Assembly: GCA_029168955.1 (NCBI GenBank)
Contig: JAPDOI010001079.1
Location: 62,001 to 126,000, forward strand
Direction of reading: 5' to 3'
DNA length: 64,000 bases
Origin: Aplectana chamaeleonis
Taxonomy: Eukaryota > Nematoda > Chromadorea > Rhabditida > Cosmocercidae
The notes below the pieces were generated by a model. The model was not told the origin of the DNA. It saw nothing but the letters and a program-made list of their open reading frames with translations, and did no database searches. The position numbers and the translations under genes are program-made. Shown here in pieces: positions 48,401 to 57,179 of the stretch. How positions within the stretch are numbered: position 1 is the first letter of the stretch; every line of letters starts with the position of its first letter.

Positions 48401-51400
48401 ATAAGAGGTCATCGATGCCGTTGATGTGGAGTGGGCTCGACCACCATCAAAAGACAAGAAAGTTCACGCTTTAAATTTTGCCCAAAACAGTGGTTTTTTC
48501 GGGATTTTTTCTTATAGTTCCTACTACTTGAGACCCAGGAAATGTTTCAGAGGAAAAAATACGACAAGCATATTTGATCGCGACCACTGCCTTTAAAGGC
48601 AGTGTTCACGATGAAAAAAGTTTTCGAAATTCCACTAGGACTGGGTAGTGAAGGGACACTCTGTAACGTTAACGTCGAAAGAACGCATGAAAACGAGCCA
48701 GGAAGAGCCCCGAAAGAGCCCGAAGTTGCGATTTCGAGCGCATTGAAAACCCCAAAAGCGCATCACACGCCCACCGACGTGAACAAATGAATGCTCGAGA
48801 TCGTGAGAGGAGCGATGATTTTCAATCATTAGCCCCGTTCTTCCCTTCGCTCTCAGCTTCTCTCTTTACTCAGGTCAGCTCGCATAGATCGGCTGCAAAA
48901 GACGGAAGTTACAAGCCTCGGACAACTCGTCCACCATGTTTCCTTAGCTCAATCTTTGAGGGACCATAACTCCGTTCCCAGAAGGTCTTGTACGATTCCA
49001 AAAACATCATTGGAATCAGCATGGGACCGTTTTCAAGATAGGCGGAAAAACAGAAAAGCGATTTTCATCGTGAACACTGCCTTTAAAGGCAGCATACACG
49101 CTCAAAAATGATATCAATTTTATGGAATGAATCAAGGGTCTGAAGCTGTTAGTATTCAGAAATAACGAAAAAAACCCAAAAAAATTCGAATGAAATGAGG
49201 ATATAACGCTTCGTTCAATATTGGTCCAAATGTGGACGAGTTGTACCGCATTCGCTGAAATAGCGGAGCTAGCTACAAATCTGTTCGGATAACGCTAATG
49301 TTCTCGTACGGTCCTTTCTGGAACGCTTGCGCCGTTGCAAGCGTAAAAAAATGAGCCAAGTGACCGTAATCGAGCATTGAATATTTGTATTGAGGGGTGG
49401 AGCCCGTATCGGTGGGCGGAGAAAGGATGCTTTGGTCACTCAAAGGGCTCAAATACGGTCATTTTAACTGGTTTTTGACGCTTGCAACTTCGTTAGAACT
49501 CTTCGAGGGCCTGCACGACCCCACTAATGTAGTTATCTCGACAACTTATGCGAGCGTGTCTGCTGCCTTTAAGTATGGTGTAAGTAGAAGCACTTATTCT
49601 TAACATATTCCGATCATGGCGCACGATAGAGTACCCTCTGAGGGTAAGAAGAGCTAGATTCTTGTGCTGCACAAGGCCGGCCTGAGTACTAGAAGGACTT
49701 GAGAGGTGCTCGGTCGTCACTGGGCCACAGTTTACCGATTTTTGCATGGTCCTGAATTGTATGGTTCTAAGAAGGGCACTGGAGACCCAGAAAGCTCTCT
49801 GGCCAGGACGAACGCAGAATAGAACGGCTTGTATCGAACTGGGCCATAACGGTAAATAAAGTCCGAGCTGGACTTTCAGCGCCAGTGTACAAGACCAAGG
49901 GGGAGGGAAAAGAGGCACTCCGATGTGGGCGGTGCTATCAAGCGCATGGCGCTAGCACCTTCTCGTGGATGAGAGAAAGGAATAAGAGAAATAGTAATTA
50001 TCTGGGTGAACAGTAGAAACGAATTCGCTTGAGGATAATTTCAGGAATATCCAAGAAAAACGCATCGTGATATAAAAGAAACTCGTCCGCGAGAAGGTGC
50101 GCGCGCCTTGCACTCTCAGGCCCCTCCCATATCAAAGTGCCTCTTCGGGCAAACCCCCGAGACCACAGTGTGGAGGGTGATAAAACGCAACCCGAACATC
50201 AAGCACTCTCGGATCTGTTCAGCACCTCGCCTTTCCGAGTTGCTCGAGGCACTACGACTTCAATTCGCCGAAAAGAACATGGCGACTGACTGGTCTAAGG
50301 TAAAAGGGATTTCAACTGGGGTTTCTACGAAGTAGACATTGTGTTTAGGTGACTTCTCCGGACGAGCAAAAGTTAAACCTGGGTAGACCCTATGGTTACA
50401 CACACTATTGGCGGGATCTCCGCAAGGAGCCGAAGTACTTCGCCAAACGGAACTTTGGTTGTGGCAGTCTTATGGTATGGGGTGGCTTCTATGAAGGCGG
50501 TACGCTTCAGATCATCTTCACTTCCACTAGTGAAGATGATCTAAAGCGAAATGAATTTGAATTCCAGTGACCACCAAGAGGTGTTGCGAACTTGCCTTCT
50601 GGCTGTGCTTGCCCGACTTCAGCATGACTGTCTCGTTTTCCAGAAAGACAACGCGCCATTTCATGCAAGTTGCTCCACTAAGACGTGGTTGAAGTACCAT
50701 GATGTTACCGTTAAAGGCAGTGTTCACGAAGAAAAATTTGCACGTTTTTTCTGCTAAAACGCAAGCTTAGGGTCCCTCTAAGAATATAAAGAACGGAAGT
50801 GCGACGAAAAGGGGCCGGTAAGTGTTTGAAAATCTCGTGGGCCAGCCAACCCATTGAGCCACTCTGCCCACGTCATATAACAGTTTCCCTTAATTCGTGA
50901 TTAAATGAGCGATGGTTTCCGATCAGAAGCCCCGTTCTTCCTTCATTCTCAACTTCTCTCTTCACTCAGGTCAGCTCGCACACATCGGCTGCAAAAAACG
51001 GGAGTTTTAAGCCTCGGACAACTCGTCCACAATGCTTCTCTAGCTGAATTTTGAGGGGTCATAACTCCGTTCCCAGAAGGTCTTGTACGATTCCAGGGAT
51101 ATGATTGATATCAGCATGGGACCGTTTTCAAGATAAGCGGGAAAACAGAAAAAAGGACTGGTTAGCCTGTTCCCCTGAAGGAAACCCAATCGAGAGTAAT
51201 TGCGGAATCTTGGTTCGCCGAATATACGGTGGAGGCAAGACGTACGAGTCAGTTGAGGAACTCAAGAGAGCCGTAATCTATGCCTGGAGCGACTTGGACA
51301 CAGAAGCGCTTGAACGACTGCTCGACTACATGCCAAAACGATTTTTCCAGATAATTTCTAGGCATCGAGGAGTGATAGACTTTAAAAGTGTTTTGGAAAG

Positions 51401-53009
51401 TTTTTATTCTTTATTGAGAAGTTGAATAATCAAAGTGTCGCTATAAGTATAAAACGACCATTGCGAAGGTTAAGCACCAGATAATTTTTGCTTCTTGATA
51501 TCTTTCTGTCAAATTTTGTAACCATTCCATCCAATGAAGGTTTGTGTGGGCCTTGATTTTGGTGTTTTGGAGGCTGGCGCTATAATTATGAAACGCACTG
51601 CATATGTAATGTACCCTCTATAAAACGTGGTAATTCACATGTTTCGAGGCGCGAGCGGCGCGCGCGACTCCTCAGCCTCCGTCTGCCCTCCGCTCTCTCC
51701 CTGTCTCTAGCCTTCGCTCCGCACCAGCACGCGTAGGAACCATGTGAATTTCGCCGTTTTATAGCCTGTAGAGGCATACAAAAAGAAAAAATTGTACGAA
51801 AAACGCTGATGGAAGCCACACCTTGCAGTTATGCACGCCGACGCGCCGCATACTGTGTCGTTGTGGGAGCTTACCGTTCGAAAATTTGCTATCCACAAGC
51901 CGATTATTATCGGGGTTGTCGGGAGAGCCCACTTGGGGACCAAAACGACGCGCCCTGTAAGAGAGATCACGGCGTGGGAAGAACGGTAGGGCAAATCGAT
52001 TCTCGTGGGGCGGCGCTTGGTGATAGGCTGCCATCTTCCACCCATGGACTCGACTGGACAACTGGACTCCCGCCATCCCCTCTACCCTCTCATCGTCCTC
52101 CTTGTTCCTGTGTGCCAGTATCCAGTGGCTCATAGTAAGATTAATTGTAGTCTTTTGAAAATTTCTGTTTTTTTTCATGTTAGTTAAAATTGCATCAATA
52201 ATAAATTGAATAATTATTCGGTCTATTGTTTGTCCTGACCGTTCAATTTGGTTAGTAACTCTTAATTGGTGCATGAGCTCTCTTGTTTACAGGGTTAAAT
52301 TTCCCAAAACAGGATAAAAATCGCATAAGCAGCTTCAAAATGAGAATAGTTATAATAAAGTTAGAAAAATTTTCAATAACTCTACAGCGGAAGAAGAAAT
52401 CGTCAATGGAATGAGAATTTGCAAGCGCTCCACTTTTCTGGTCTGCATGAATACGCACGGATAAGTGCGGCAATGTCATCGCGGTACGTTTTCATTCTGC
52501 CGGTGTGTAACTACGGCCTTTAACCGCGGAAAGCCGGCTGTGGCGCGCGAAATGTTATACTGAATGTGATCATACACAGTCCATTGGATCAATGAGAAGT
52601 TGTCAAATACCGTGAATAGGTGATGATAACTGCAAAAATCAATGTAGGTGAGGGCAATGCTGGTGCAGATGATGTCGTTAATGAAGCGAATCAGCGAAAA
52701 GCATGACATCGCGATAAGGAGCGTGAACGCGAAATCCGACTCCCATCCGGCGAACTTTCGCACCGCCTGAAAATTTTCCATTTATTAACTTGAAGCGAGA
52801 GGAGTTAGTTTCAATGTTGTTAATGTCAATGTTTCAATACCAATAAATTCGAAGCGAATCGTCTGCTAGAGGCAGTGAAAAAATTCAGAACTCACCAGTA
52901 TAAATAATATATGCAAGCCTATAGATAGTGTAGCAATAGTTATCAGAACTGCAGCCCCGATCGTTCTGGTGGCCCCATCGAATACAACTTCTGGTGGGAT
53001 GCAGTACAT
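42336..53009 (-). CDS. Nematode serpentine (7TM) chemoreceptor-like GPCR, seven exons
   Basis: The spliced exons are 52896-53009, 52515-52766, 45938-46069, 45738-45874, 45536-45665, 42739-42941 and 42336-42420. They total 1053 nt (350 codons plus TGA), with all phases consistent. The protein has seven hydrophobic segments in order: TM1 in exon 1; TM2 and a long first extracellular stretch in exon 2; TM3 with SSYLTVILLGMIMTFHRVIY in exon 3; TM4 in exon 4; TM5 (GVVHLVAYSVIFIFLYYKK) in exon 5; TM6 and TM7 (FYDSIIFPYLVINR) in exon 6; a basic tail in exon 7. The length fits the 300-350 residues of nematode chemoreceptors. It would act at the plasma membrane, probably in sensory neurons (inference). 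The subfamily is not resolved; an Srg-superfamily class (srg/sru/srv/srx-like) is likeliest. The ATG directly follows TTGCAG, consistent with SL trans-splicing. The 6.4 kb intron holds a Tc3-like transposon. Confidence 0.82.
42739..42941 (-). CDS. 7TM receptor exon 6 (TM6-TM7)
   Basis: This is 203 nt with acceptor ATTGAAG|GCA (weak) and donor AATAG|GTGGGT. It encodes FVLHILVTFKALLFVAIELA (TM6) and SSIISSIFYDSIIFPYLVIN (TM7 with the usual Pro-Tyr). A 2.6 kb intron with a foldback element and two MITEs precedes it. Confidence 0.8.
43003..43800. mobile_element. Foldback element, 0.8 kb, TACAATACCCG ends
   Basis: The termini TACAATACCCGAGC and GCGGGTATTGTA match those of the giant foldback at 8544-13094. 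The inverted arms run about 43003-43345 and 43460-43800 (for example GAAAACATACCGATTGCTCT against its inverse). The two near-identical 64-codon open frames on opposite strands are shadows of the arms. It lies in the receptor gene's intron. Confidence 0.85.
44157..44305. mobile_element. MITE of about 150 bp, GCCTCTTTCA ends
   Basis: GCCTCTTTCACAC at the left faces TATGAAAGAGGC at the right; inner arms ACGAGTCGTCCGGCGTCGG and CGACGTCGGACGACTCGTTA are inverse. The right TTAA is shared with the following element. It is an intronic insertion. Confidence 0.7.
44310..44783. mobile_element. TTAA element, family D, 474 bp
   Basis: It starts AGACACAGTCCAACCTC after TTAA (44306-44309) and ends GAGGTTGGACTGTGCCT before TTAA (44784-44787). 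An internal 132-codon open frame (44351-44749) lacks any known motif and is not conserved in the partial copy at 60597, so it is not called as a gene. Confidence 0.85.
45536..45665 (-). CDS. 7TM receptor exon 5 (TM5)
   Basis: This is 130 nt, TTCTTACAG|A ... CAG|GTGAGTCG. Its first base completes the codon from exon 4, and the frame then encodes TNYSIGVVHLVAYSVIFIFL and YYKKSLSFTRNHELRMTVQ. It is too short to show as a stand-alone open frame with its own ATG; splice phase and hydropathy identify it. Confidence 0.83.
45738..45874 (-). CDS. 7TM receptor exon 4 (TM4, second extracellular loop)
   Basis: This is 137 nt, ATTTTCAG|GCT ... CATAT|GTACGT. TM4 is VLVMTFMIFAIVLFF, followed by a Tyr/His-rich loop with one Cys (RLSCDDLAE). 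It ends two bases into a codon completed by exon 5. The intron on either side is 63-72 bp. Confidence 0.83.
45938..46069 (-). CDS. 7TM receptor exon 3 (TM3)
   Basis: This is 44 codons, TTTTTAG|TTT ... AAA|GTGAGTGC, phase 0 at both ends. It encodes FLGAVDLSSYLTVILLGMIM and then TFHRVIYTVFP, the TM3 end where nematode receptors usually have an Arg after a polar residue followed by a Pro. Confidence 0.85.
46070..47786. other. Intron part with a GC-rich foldback
   Basis: Positions about 47312-47605 form an inverted repeat (CTCGGGATGTTGATCGAA facing TTCGATCAGCATCCCGAG, with GCGCGGGTAAGG and GCAGCGG arms). A related arm is seen at 6880-6970. An eleven-base G run lies near 46651-46661. No exon is supported. 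Confidence 0.55.
48041..48592. mobile_element. TTAA element, family B, first in a three-element chain
   Basis: It starts AGGCAGTGGTCACGATGAAA, ends ATCGCGACCACTGCCT and is 552 bp. It is joined to the next element by a single TTAA (48593-48596). Confidence 0.88.
48597..49082. mobile_element. TTAA element, family C, middle of the chain, 486 bp
   Basis: It starts AGGCAGTGTTCACGATG and ends CATCGTGAACACTGCCT, with TTAA on both sides, each shared with a neighbour. The copy at 55507-55992 has exactly the same length in inverse orientation. Confidence 0.9.
49087..49568. mobile_element. TTAA element, family F, last in the chain, 482 bp
   Basis: It starts AGGCAGCATACACGCTC and ends GAGCGTGTCTGCTGCCT before TTAA (49569-49572). 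A remnant of the same family is seen near 39530-39710. Confidence 0.87.
49600..51425 (+). pseudogene. Tc3-like transposase, decayed and interrupted
   Basis: The N-terminal paired-type helix-turn-helix is readable at about 49645-49800 (ILVLHKAGLS, VLGRHWATVYRFLHGPE) with internal stops. The catalytic core follows: PDEQKLNLGRPYG and HYWRDLRKEPKYFAKR, GCGSLMVWGGF (50349-50510), QKDNAPFHAS (about 50640-50670), then after the nested TTAA element DWLACSPEGNPIESNCGILV and MPKRFFQIISRHRGVID (51150-51395). The DDE-type acids (PDE, QKDN, NPIE) are all still present. Stops and frameshifts make it inactive. It ends at 51425, abutting the right terminal repeat. Confidence 0.87.
50715..51135. mobile_element. 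TTAA element, family C, lacking its right end
   Basis: It starts AGGCAGTGTTCACGAAG after TTAA (50711-50714) inside the transposase, between HDVTV and the SPxxNPIE block. It follows family C to AAGCGGGAAAACAGAAAA, and then transposase sequence resumes. The right terminal repeat and second TTAA are missing, implying a deletion after insertion. Confidence 0.8.
51612..51770. mobile_element. MITE, CTATAAAACG ends, copy 1
   Basis: CTATAAAACGTGGTAATTCA is mirrored by GTGAATTTCGCCGTTTTATAG. The interior (GCCTCCGTCTGCCCTCCGCT) matches 53636-53793 and more loosely 23915-24085. Confidence 0.78.
51771..52514. other. Intron part without recognisable content
   Basis: The overlapping open frames on both strands at 51759-52274 show no domain, splice support or homology that I recognise. 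No feature is supported. Confidence 0.4.
52515..52766 (-). CDS. 7TM receptor exon 2 (TM2 and first extracellular loop)
   Basis: This is 84 codons with acceptor TTTTCAG|GCG, phase 0. TM2 is FAFTLLIAMSCFSLIRFIND and onward. The 3' end is placed at GCC|GTAGTT; an earlier in-phase donor (ACG|GTATTT, about 66 bases before the frame's midpoint) would shorten the loop. Only 129 bp separate it from exon 1. Confidence 0.7.
52896..53009 (-). CDS. 7TM receptor exon 1 (N-terminus, TM1)
   Basis: This is 38 codons, MYCIPPEVVFDG then a hydrophobic run (AAVLITIATLSIGLHILFIL), with donor CTG|GTGAGTTC. The ATG is immediately behind ATTGCAG, so the acceptor serves either a leader trans-splice or an undetected upstream exon. 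Confidence 0.8.
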
Positions 53010-53016
53010 CTGCAAT
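53010..53016 (-). promoter_or_regulatory. Probable spliced-leader acceptor at the receptor start codon
   Basis: On the minus strand ATTGCAG directly precedes ATG (53007-53009). Acceptors abutting the start codon without an upstream coding exon are typical of nematode trans-spliced mRNAs. Transcript evidence would be needed to separate this from an ordinary intron. Confidence 0.5.
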
Positions 53017-53159
53017 AGCAATTGGTGAAGGTCCCCAGACGAAAACAGAAACTGCGGTGAAGATCTCCAGCAATTTTGAAGGTCGCTTTCGAGCACAATA
53101 CCACATTTGGTTTTTGATTTTCAATCCAATGTTTGGATCAAGTGGAGATAAGATATCAT

Positions 53160-53570
53160 AAACTAGGTAACTGAGTTGAACACAAAACATAGGTGACAGG
53201 CAGAGATCGAGCCCGCATCGTATCGCTTTCCGAGCGAGAGGGTTACCATTATGCTACCGACACTTTGTGATGACTTGTGATCATATACCATACCATAAAA
53301 GGCATTAAATATTCTAAAACGTCAAAATTCCATCACAAGGTAGTTGAGTTGAACACAAAATCTTAGGTGACTGGCAGGGATCGAGCCCGCATCGCATCGC
53401 TTTCTGGGCGAGAGGGTTACCATTATGCTAGCGACACTTTGTGATAAATTGTGATCATATACAATACCATAAAAGGCATTAAATATTCTAAAAGGTCAAA
53501 ATTCCATCACAAGGTAGTTGAGTTGAACACAAAATCTTAGGTGACTGGCAGGTATCGAGCCCGCGCTTAG
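53160..53570 (-). repeat. Tandem array of a tRNA-derived SINE, period 174 bp
   Basis: Heads at 53193-53263 and 53367-53437, plus a truncated one near 53541-53568, repeat at exactly 174-bp steps. On the minus strand each starts GTGTCG, carries TAATGGTAACCCTCTCGCTC and a B-box-like GGCTCGATC, then a tail TTTTGTGTTCAACTCAACTA and ATGATCACA. The array sits just upstream of the receptor's start exon. Confidence 0.75.
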
Positions 53571-53635
53571 CTGGATTTAATGCCGATTTGTGCTTACCAG
53601 ATAATATTTCATTTTCGGGTGATTGTCGTTGTTCC

Positions 53636-53793
53636 TACCCTCTACAAAACGTCGTAATTATCATAATTCGAGGCGCGAGCGGCGCGCGGAATGCTGCAGC
53701 CTCTGTCTGCCCTCCGCTCTCTCACTGTTTCTAACCTCCGCTCCGCACCAGCGAGCGTAGGAACCACGTGAATTTCACCGTTCTATAGCGGGT
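53636..53793. mobile_element. MITE, CTATAAAACG family, copy 2
   Basis: It starts TACCCTCTACAAAACGTCG and ends CACCGTTCTATAGCG. The interior CTGCCCTCCGCTCTCTCACT matches 51612-51770. Confidence 0.72.
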
Positions 53794-54490
53794 GATGGCC
53801 ATCATTTATTCCAACCCCTGAAGAGGCGGGCGAAACGGGGGAGGAGCGAGGTTCCTGATTGGACGCAACACGGGGCTAGCGACAGCCTACTAGCTGCGTC
53901 TCTCCCGCTCAGGCAAAATGGGGCGTCGACAATAGGTTGATCCGCCCACCATGAGTCACCCCTGGCCAACGCGCTAATATTTGGCGGGGCCCTGGTCGCG
54001 AGTTATGATCTGGTCGATGCCGAGCTGTTGCACAGCTAGCGCTCTAGATACAAGGAAAGTATACGACGCATTTCTCAGGCATGCTGCGAATGATGAGAGC
54101 GCAGCCGGTTTCATTACCCAAGTTAGCCGGACTTTGGCCCCGCCGAGCATCTGGAGATCCTGCCTATCCGGTGGAGACCCCGTGGAGGCTGGACGACCAG
54201 CCGCGACGCGTTTCGGTGTGAAATAGTTTTTAGACTAGAAGGAGTCCTGAAGGATGTGAAATACTGCTAAATAGGCCGCTAAACGCGACACATCGAATTG
54301 TCAACAGCTCGACAACAGGCGGACGTCGCTGGGCAACGGGCAGGTCTCAGGCTGACAATACGCGCGATTTGACTTGTCAACAAGGAGCGGTTCATGAGAT
54401 GACAAATTATCAACCTGTTGTCGACGCTCCAGTTTGCCTGAGCGTGTGTCCCGCCTCTTCAGGGGTTGGAATACACGATGGCCACCACCC
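53794..54490. mobile_element. Inverted-repeat element, 0.7 kb
   Basis: GATGGCCATCATTTATTCCA with CCCCTGAAGAGGCGGG at the left is mirrored by CCCGCCTCTTCAGGGG, TTGGAATACACGATGGCCAC at the right. Inner arms CAAAATGGGGCGTCGACAA and TTGTCGACGCTCCAGTTTG continue the symmetry. The 81-codon open frame inside is not called. Confidence 0.78.
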
Positions 54491-54544
54491 TTCTATAGTC
54501 TGTACATAGTTCTTGGGTCAACTAGCTAGGGGATACAGAGCGGA

Positions 54545-54610
54545 GTGTCGGTGGTGTAATGGTAACACTCTCGCTCGGAAAGAGACACGGGTTCGACTCC
54601 TGCTCGACAC
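54545..54610 (+). ncRNA. tRNA-derived SINE head with intact pol III A and B boxes
   Basis: The 66-nt segment folds as a tRNA: 7-bp acceptor stem (GTGTCGG with TCGACAC), 4-bp D stem (GTGT/ACAC), near-complete anticodon arm with CGG-like loop CTCGGAA, and T arm. The A box TGGTGTAATGG and B box GGTTCGACTCC fit the pol III consensus. The same tail as in the 53.2-53.6 kb array follows (TTTTGTGTTCAACTCAGCTA). The anticodon stem has a mismatch and the T stem is irregular, so it is read as a SINE rather than a functional tRNA. Confidence 0.7.
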
Positions 54611-54699
54611 CTAGGTTTTGTGTTCAACTCAGCTACCTTGTGATCATATACCATGCCATAAAATATTATTGTTAAATATTACAAAACATCAAATGGAGA

Positions 54700-55502
54700 T
54701 AGTTCGAAAAGCTTAAGACCTCAGCTACACGTATTCATAATACAATAAATATAAGGAAACTGCTTTTTGGTCTGAAAAGCCGTTTTCAATGTCGATCATC
54801 TAGCACGAGGAACAGAAGCGCCACGACGATTTCAGACAATTCAGAAATGATGGCTCTTTATATGGAGAGCTCGCAAGAAGTATGTATCAAAGCTTTTCAT
54901 TTTTAGAGAGTATTCGAGGATAGAAAAGCAAAAAGAATCAATTAACCCAAGGAGTTAAAGGTGCTAAACCATTTCAGACGTTCAATTTCCCTAGTTTTGT
55001 GCATTGCTCACAACAAACCAGGATAGGCGTTGAAAAAGGAAGTTGAATGCTCCGAGATTTTTAAACGATTTTTTCCACGAAATTTGAACGTTTTGTGTGG
55101 CCAATTCGCTATATATCACAACCTCGTAGGCCTACCAGTGCAAAACAGCAAAAAATCGAATACGGTTTTCTGCGCGTATGCTATTCGCTTTTGAAACTTC
55201 TTAGCCATAGTAATGACGAAAATGCTAACACAATACAAGTTGAGACTAATCAGCAAACAAGCATGCAAATAGAAAGTAGGTGAAATCCTTTCATTAAAAA
55301 CAGAAAAGCTACACATCTCTGCTCATGATATACTCGTAAAACTTCACAAAATCCTACCGCTCATGGGACTTGCTTCGAAGGCGCTTGGGTTCGCGTTTCT
55401 CTTCTTCAGCGTCCTTTTTAAATACATTCCATCAAAATCAGCTTGTTTAGAATCGAGGTAAGAATGGCTACCCAACAATGTAGTGATTTCTAGAGTTCAG
55501 AT
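54700..55502. other. Intergenic stretch with a dispersed repeat
   Basis: Positions about 54780-55190 resemble 30057-30530 (CTAGCACGAGGAACAGAAGC, CTCGTAGGCCTACC, AATACGGTTT). No gene is supported. Confidence 0.4.
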
Positions 55503-55506
55503 TTAA

Positions 55507-55992
55507 AGGCAGTGTTCACAATGAAAATCATTTTTCTGTTTCTCCGCTTATCTTGAAAACGGCCCCATGCTGATTCCAATGGTGTCTCTGAAATCATACA
55601 AGACCTTCTGTAAACGCAGGTATGGTCCCTCAACGATTGAGCTATGGAAACATTGTGGACGAGTTGTCCAAGGCTTGTAACTTCCGCCTTTTGCAGCCGA
55701 TCTATGCGAGCTGACCTGAGTAAAGAGGGAAGCTGAGAATGAAGGGAAGAACGGGGCTAACGATTGAAAATCATCGCTCATCTCACGATCTCGAGCATTC
55801 ATTTGTTCACGTCGGTGGGCGTGTGATGCGCTTTTGGGGTTCTCAATGCGCTCGAAGTTGCAACTTCGGGCTCTTTTGGGGCTCTTCCTGGCTCGTTTTG
55901 ATGCGTTCTTTCTACGTTAACTTTACAGAGTGTCCCTCCACTACCCAATCCTAGTGGAATTTCGAAAACTTTTTTCATCGTGAACACTGCCT
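55507..55992. mobile_element. TTAA element, family C, 486 bp, full length
   Basis: It is bounded by TTAA at 55503-55506 and 55993-55996, starts AGGCAGTGTTCACAATG and ends CATCGTGAACACTGCCT. It is the inverse of 48597-49082 at identical length, with few substitutions, so it appears young. Confidence 0.92.
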
Positions 55993-56429
55993 TTAAACAA
56001 AAAAGTTCGAAATGTGATTTCCATGGGTGACAGCAAACCAATCAAAATCGCGAGTTTAATGAGAGATAGCGCCGTTTCCAAGCAGCGACCGAACCATTCT
56101 AGAAAAGATCATTTGTCAGAAAAAGTTGAAATAGTGTTTAAACGGCGAAAAATGTTGGTAGCTTCCGGAGAAGCCCTCCGTGAACTTTTCGGAACCCGCC
56201 AGCTTGCTTGCGCTATGACACGGTTGTAAGCGCTCTTTGCCTCGGGCAGTGGATCAATCTTGTACTGCTAAGTGCGCAGAACTCCAAAATGTGCCCCTAC
56301 ATACAAGTTTTAGAGAAAATGCGGATGTTTTCACGGAACCCCCCAAAAATTTTATGATAGGGTACCCTAACCTATCCGCCAGGCCTTGAAGAAGGTTTTT
56401 TAACTTCATTCAGAGTGGTTTGGATTCAA

Positions 56430-56950
56430 TAGTTTACCGCAATGCTAAAAGACAGCGGTTGGTCACACACTGAAACTACGGTGGAAAACCTGGCCCATTG
56501 CCAGATTTCACTATCGATTGACAGCACAGCTGATTTTCTGGAAGAGTTAGGGTTTTTCTTTTTTTGTTTCTTGTTTGTTTCGGCAATATTTTTGTTTCTG
56601 ACTGTTTAAATACTGCAAATAGTGGCTATTCTTAGTGCGTGAGGGTAACTAGTCGTTTGTCCGTGCTTCGAAGTGTCTTTTTTTCGAAGTTCTGTTCTCG
56701 AATTGCGAAAAAACGGCAAATTCCTCTCGCACACTAAGAAAAACCCCTATTCGTAATACATTTATAGGAGTCAGAAACAAAAATGAAGCAGAAACAAGCG
56801 TGAATAAAAAAGAAAAACCGTATCCCACCCAGAAAATCAGCTGTGGTGTCGATCGATAGTGAAATCTGGCAAAGAGCCAGGTTTTCTACCGTAGTTTTAG
56901 TGTGTGACCGCAACCGCACCATGTCCTTTCAACAACATTGCGGTAAACTG
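56430..56950. mobile_element. Foldback element, about 0.5 kb
   Basis: The left arm (ACCGCAATG, CACACACTGAAACTACGGT, CCAGATTTCACTATCGAT, CAGCTGATTTTCTGG) is mirrored by the right arm near 56835-56948. The inner edges CTTAGTGCGTGAGG and CTCGCACACTAAG also pair. It has no coding content. Confidence 0.82.
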
Positions 56951-57179
56951 TACGTCCAGACACGTTCTAGAAAAATACATTTCATCAGGAATGGCCAGGC
57001 TGAGTAAAAGTAGTTCACTTGTGAGAGACGGTTGTTCTTTGAGCGAAAACTCGGGTGTCACGTGATCATCCGGTATGAGAGGCGCCTCGACTCGTAGGCC
57101 GCCGTCAGGGGGTGGTCAATGAATGGGTCCCAACCGGTTGACAAGCAGCGAACTAGTGGCAGACGGGTGGATAAAAGTC

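Larger units (their letters stand above)
47787..51600 (+). mobile_element. Tc3-like DNA transposon, 3.8 kb, with four nested TTAA elements
   Basis: The long inverted terminal repeats (about 210 bp left, 47787-48000; about 175 bp right, 51426-51600) begin CAGTGCGTTT next to a TA. They share TATAGCG, CTCCAAAACACC and CAAGGCCCACACAAAC. Long terminal repeats fit the Tc3 lineage (Tc3 of C. elegans has 462-bp ends). The body contains a chain of three TTAA elements (48041-49568), the transposase and a fourth TTAA element (50715 to about 51135). The right TA is changed to CA. Confidence 0.88.

Noticed and set aside
51707..52274. Overlapping frames of 112 and 171 codons in the receptor intron
   Set aside because: They show no recognisable domain, part of the sequence is MITE, and the frames overlap on both strands; taken as chance.
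54545..54610. Functional tRNA gene (CGG anticodon)
   Set aside because: The anticodon stem has a mismatch, the T stem is irregular, and the same head plus a long shared tail recurs in the 53.2-53.6 kb array, which fits a SINE better.
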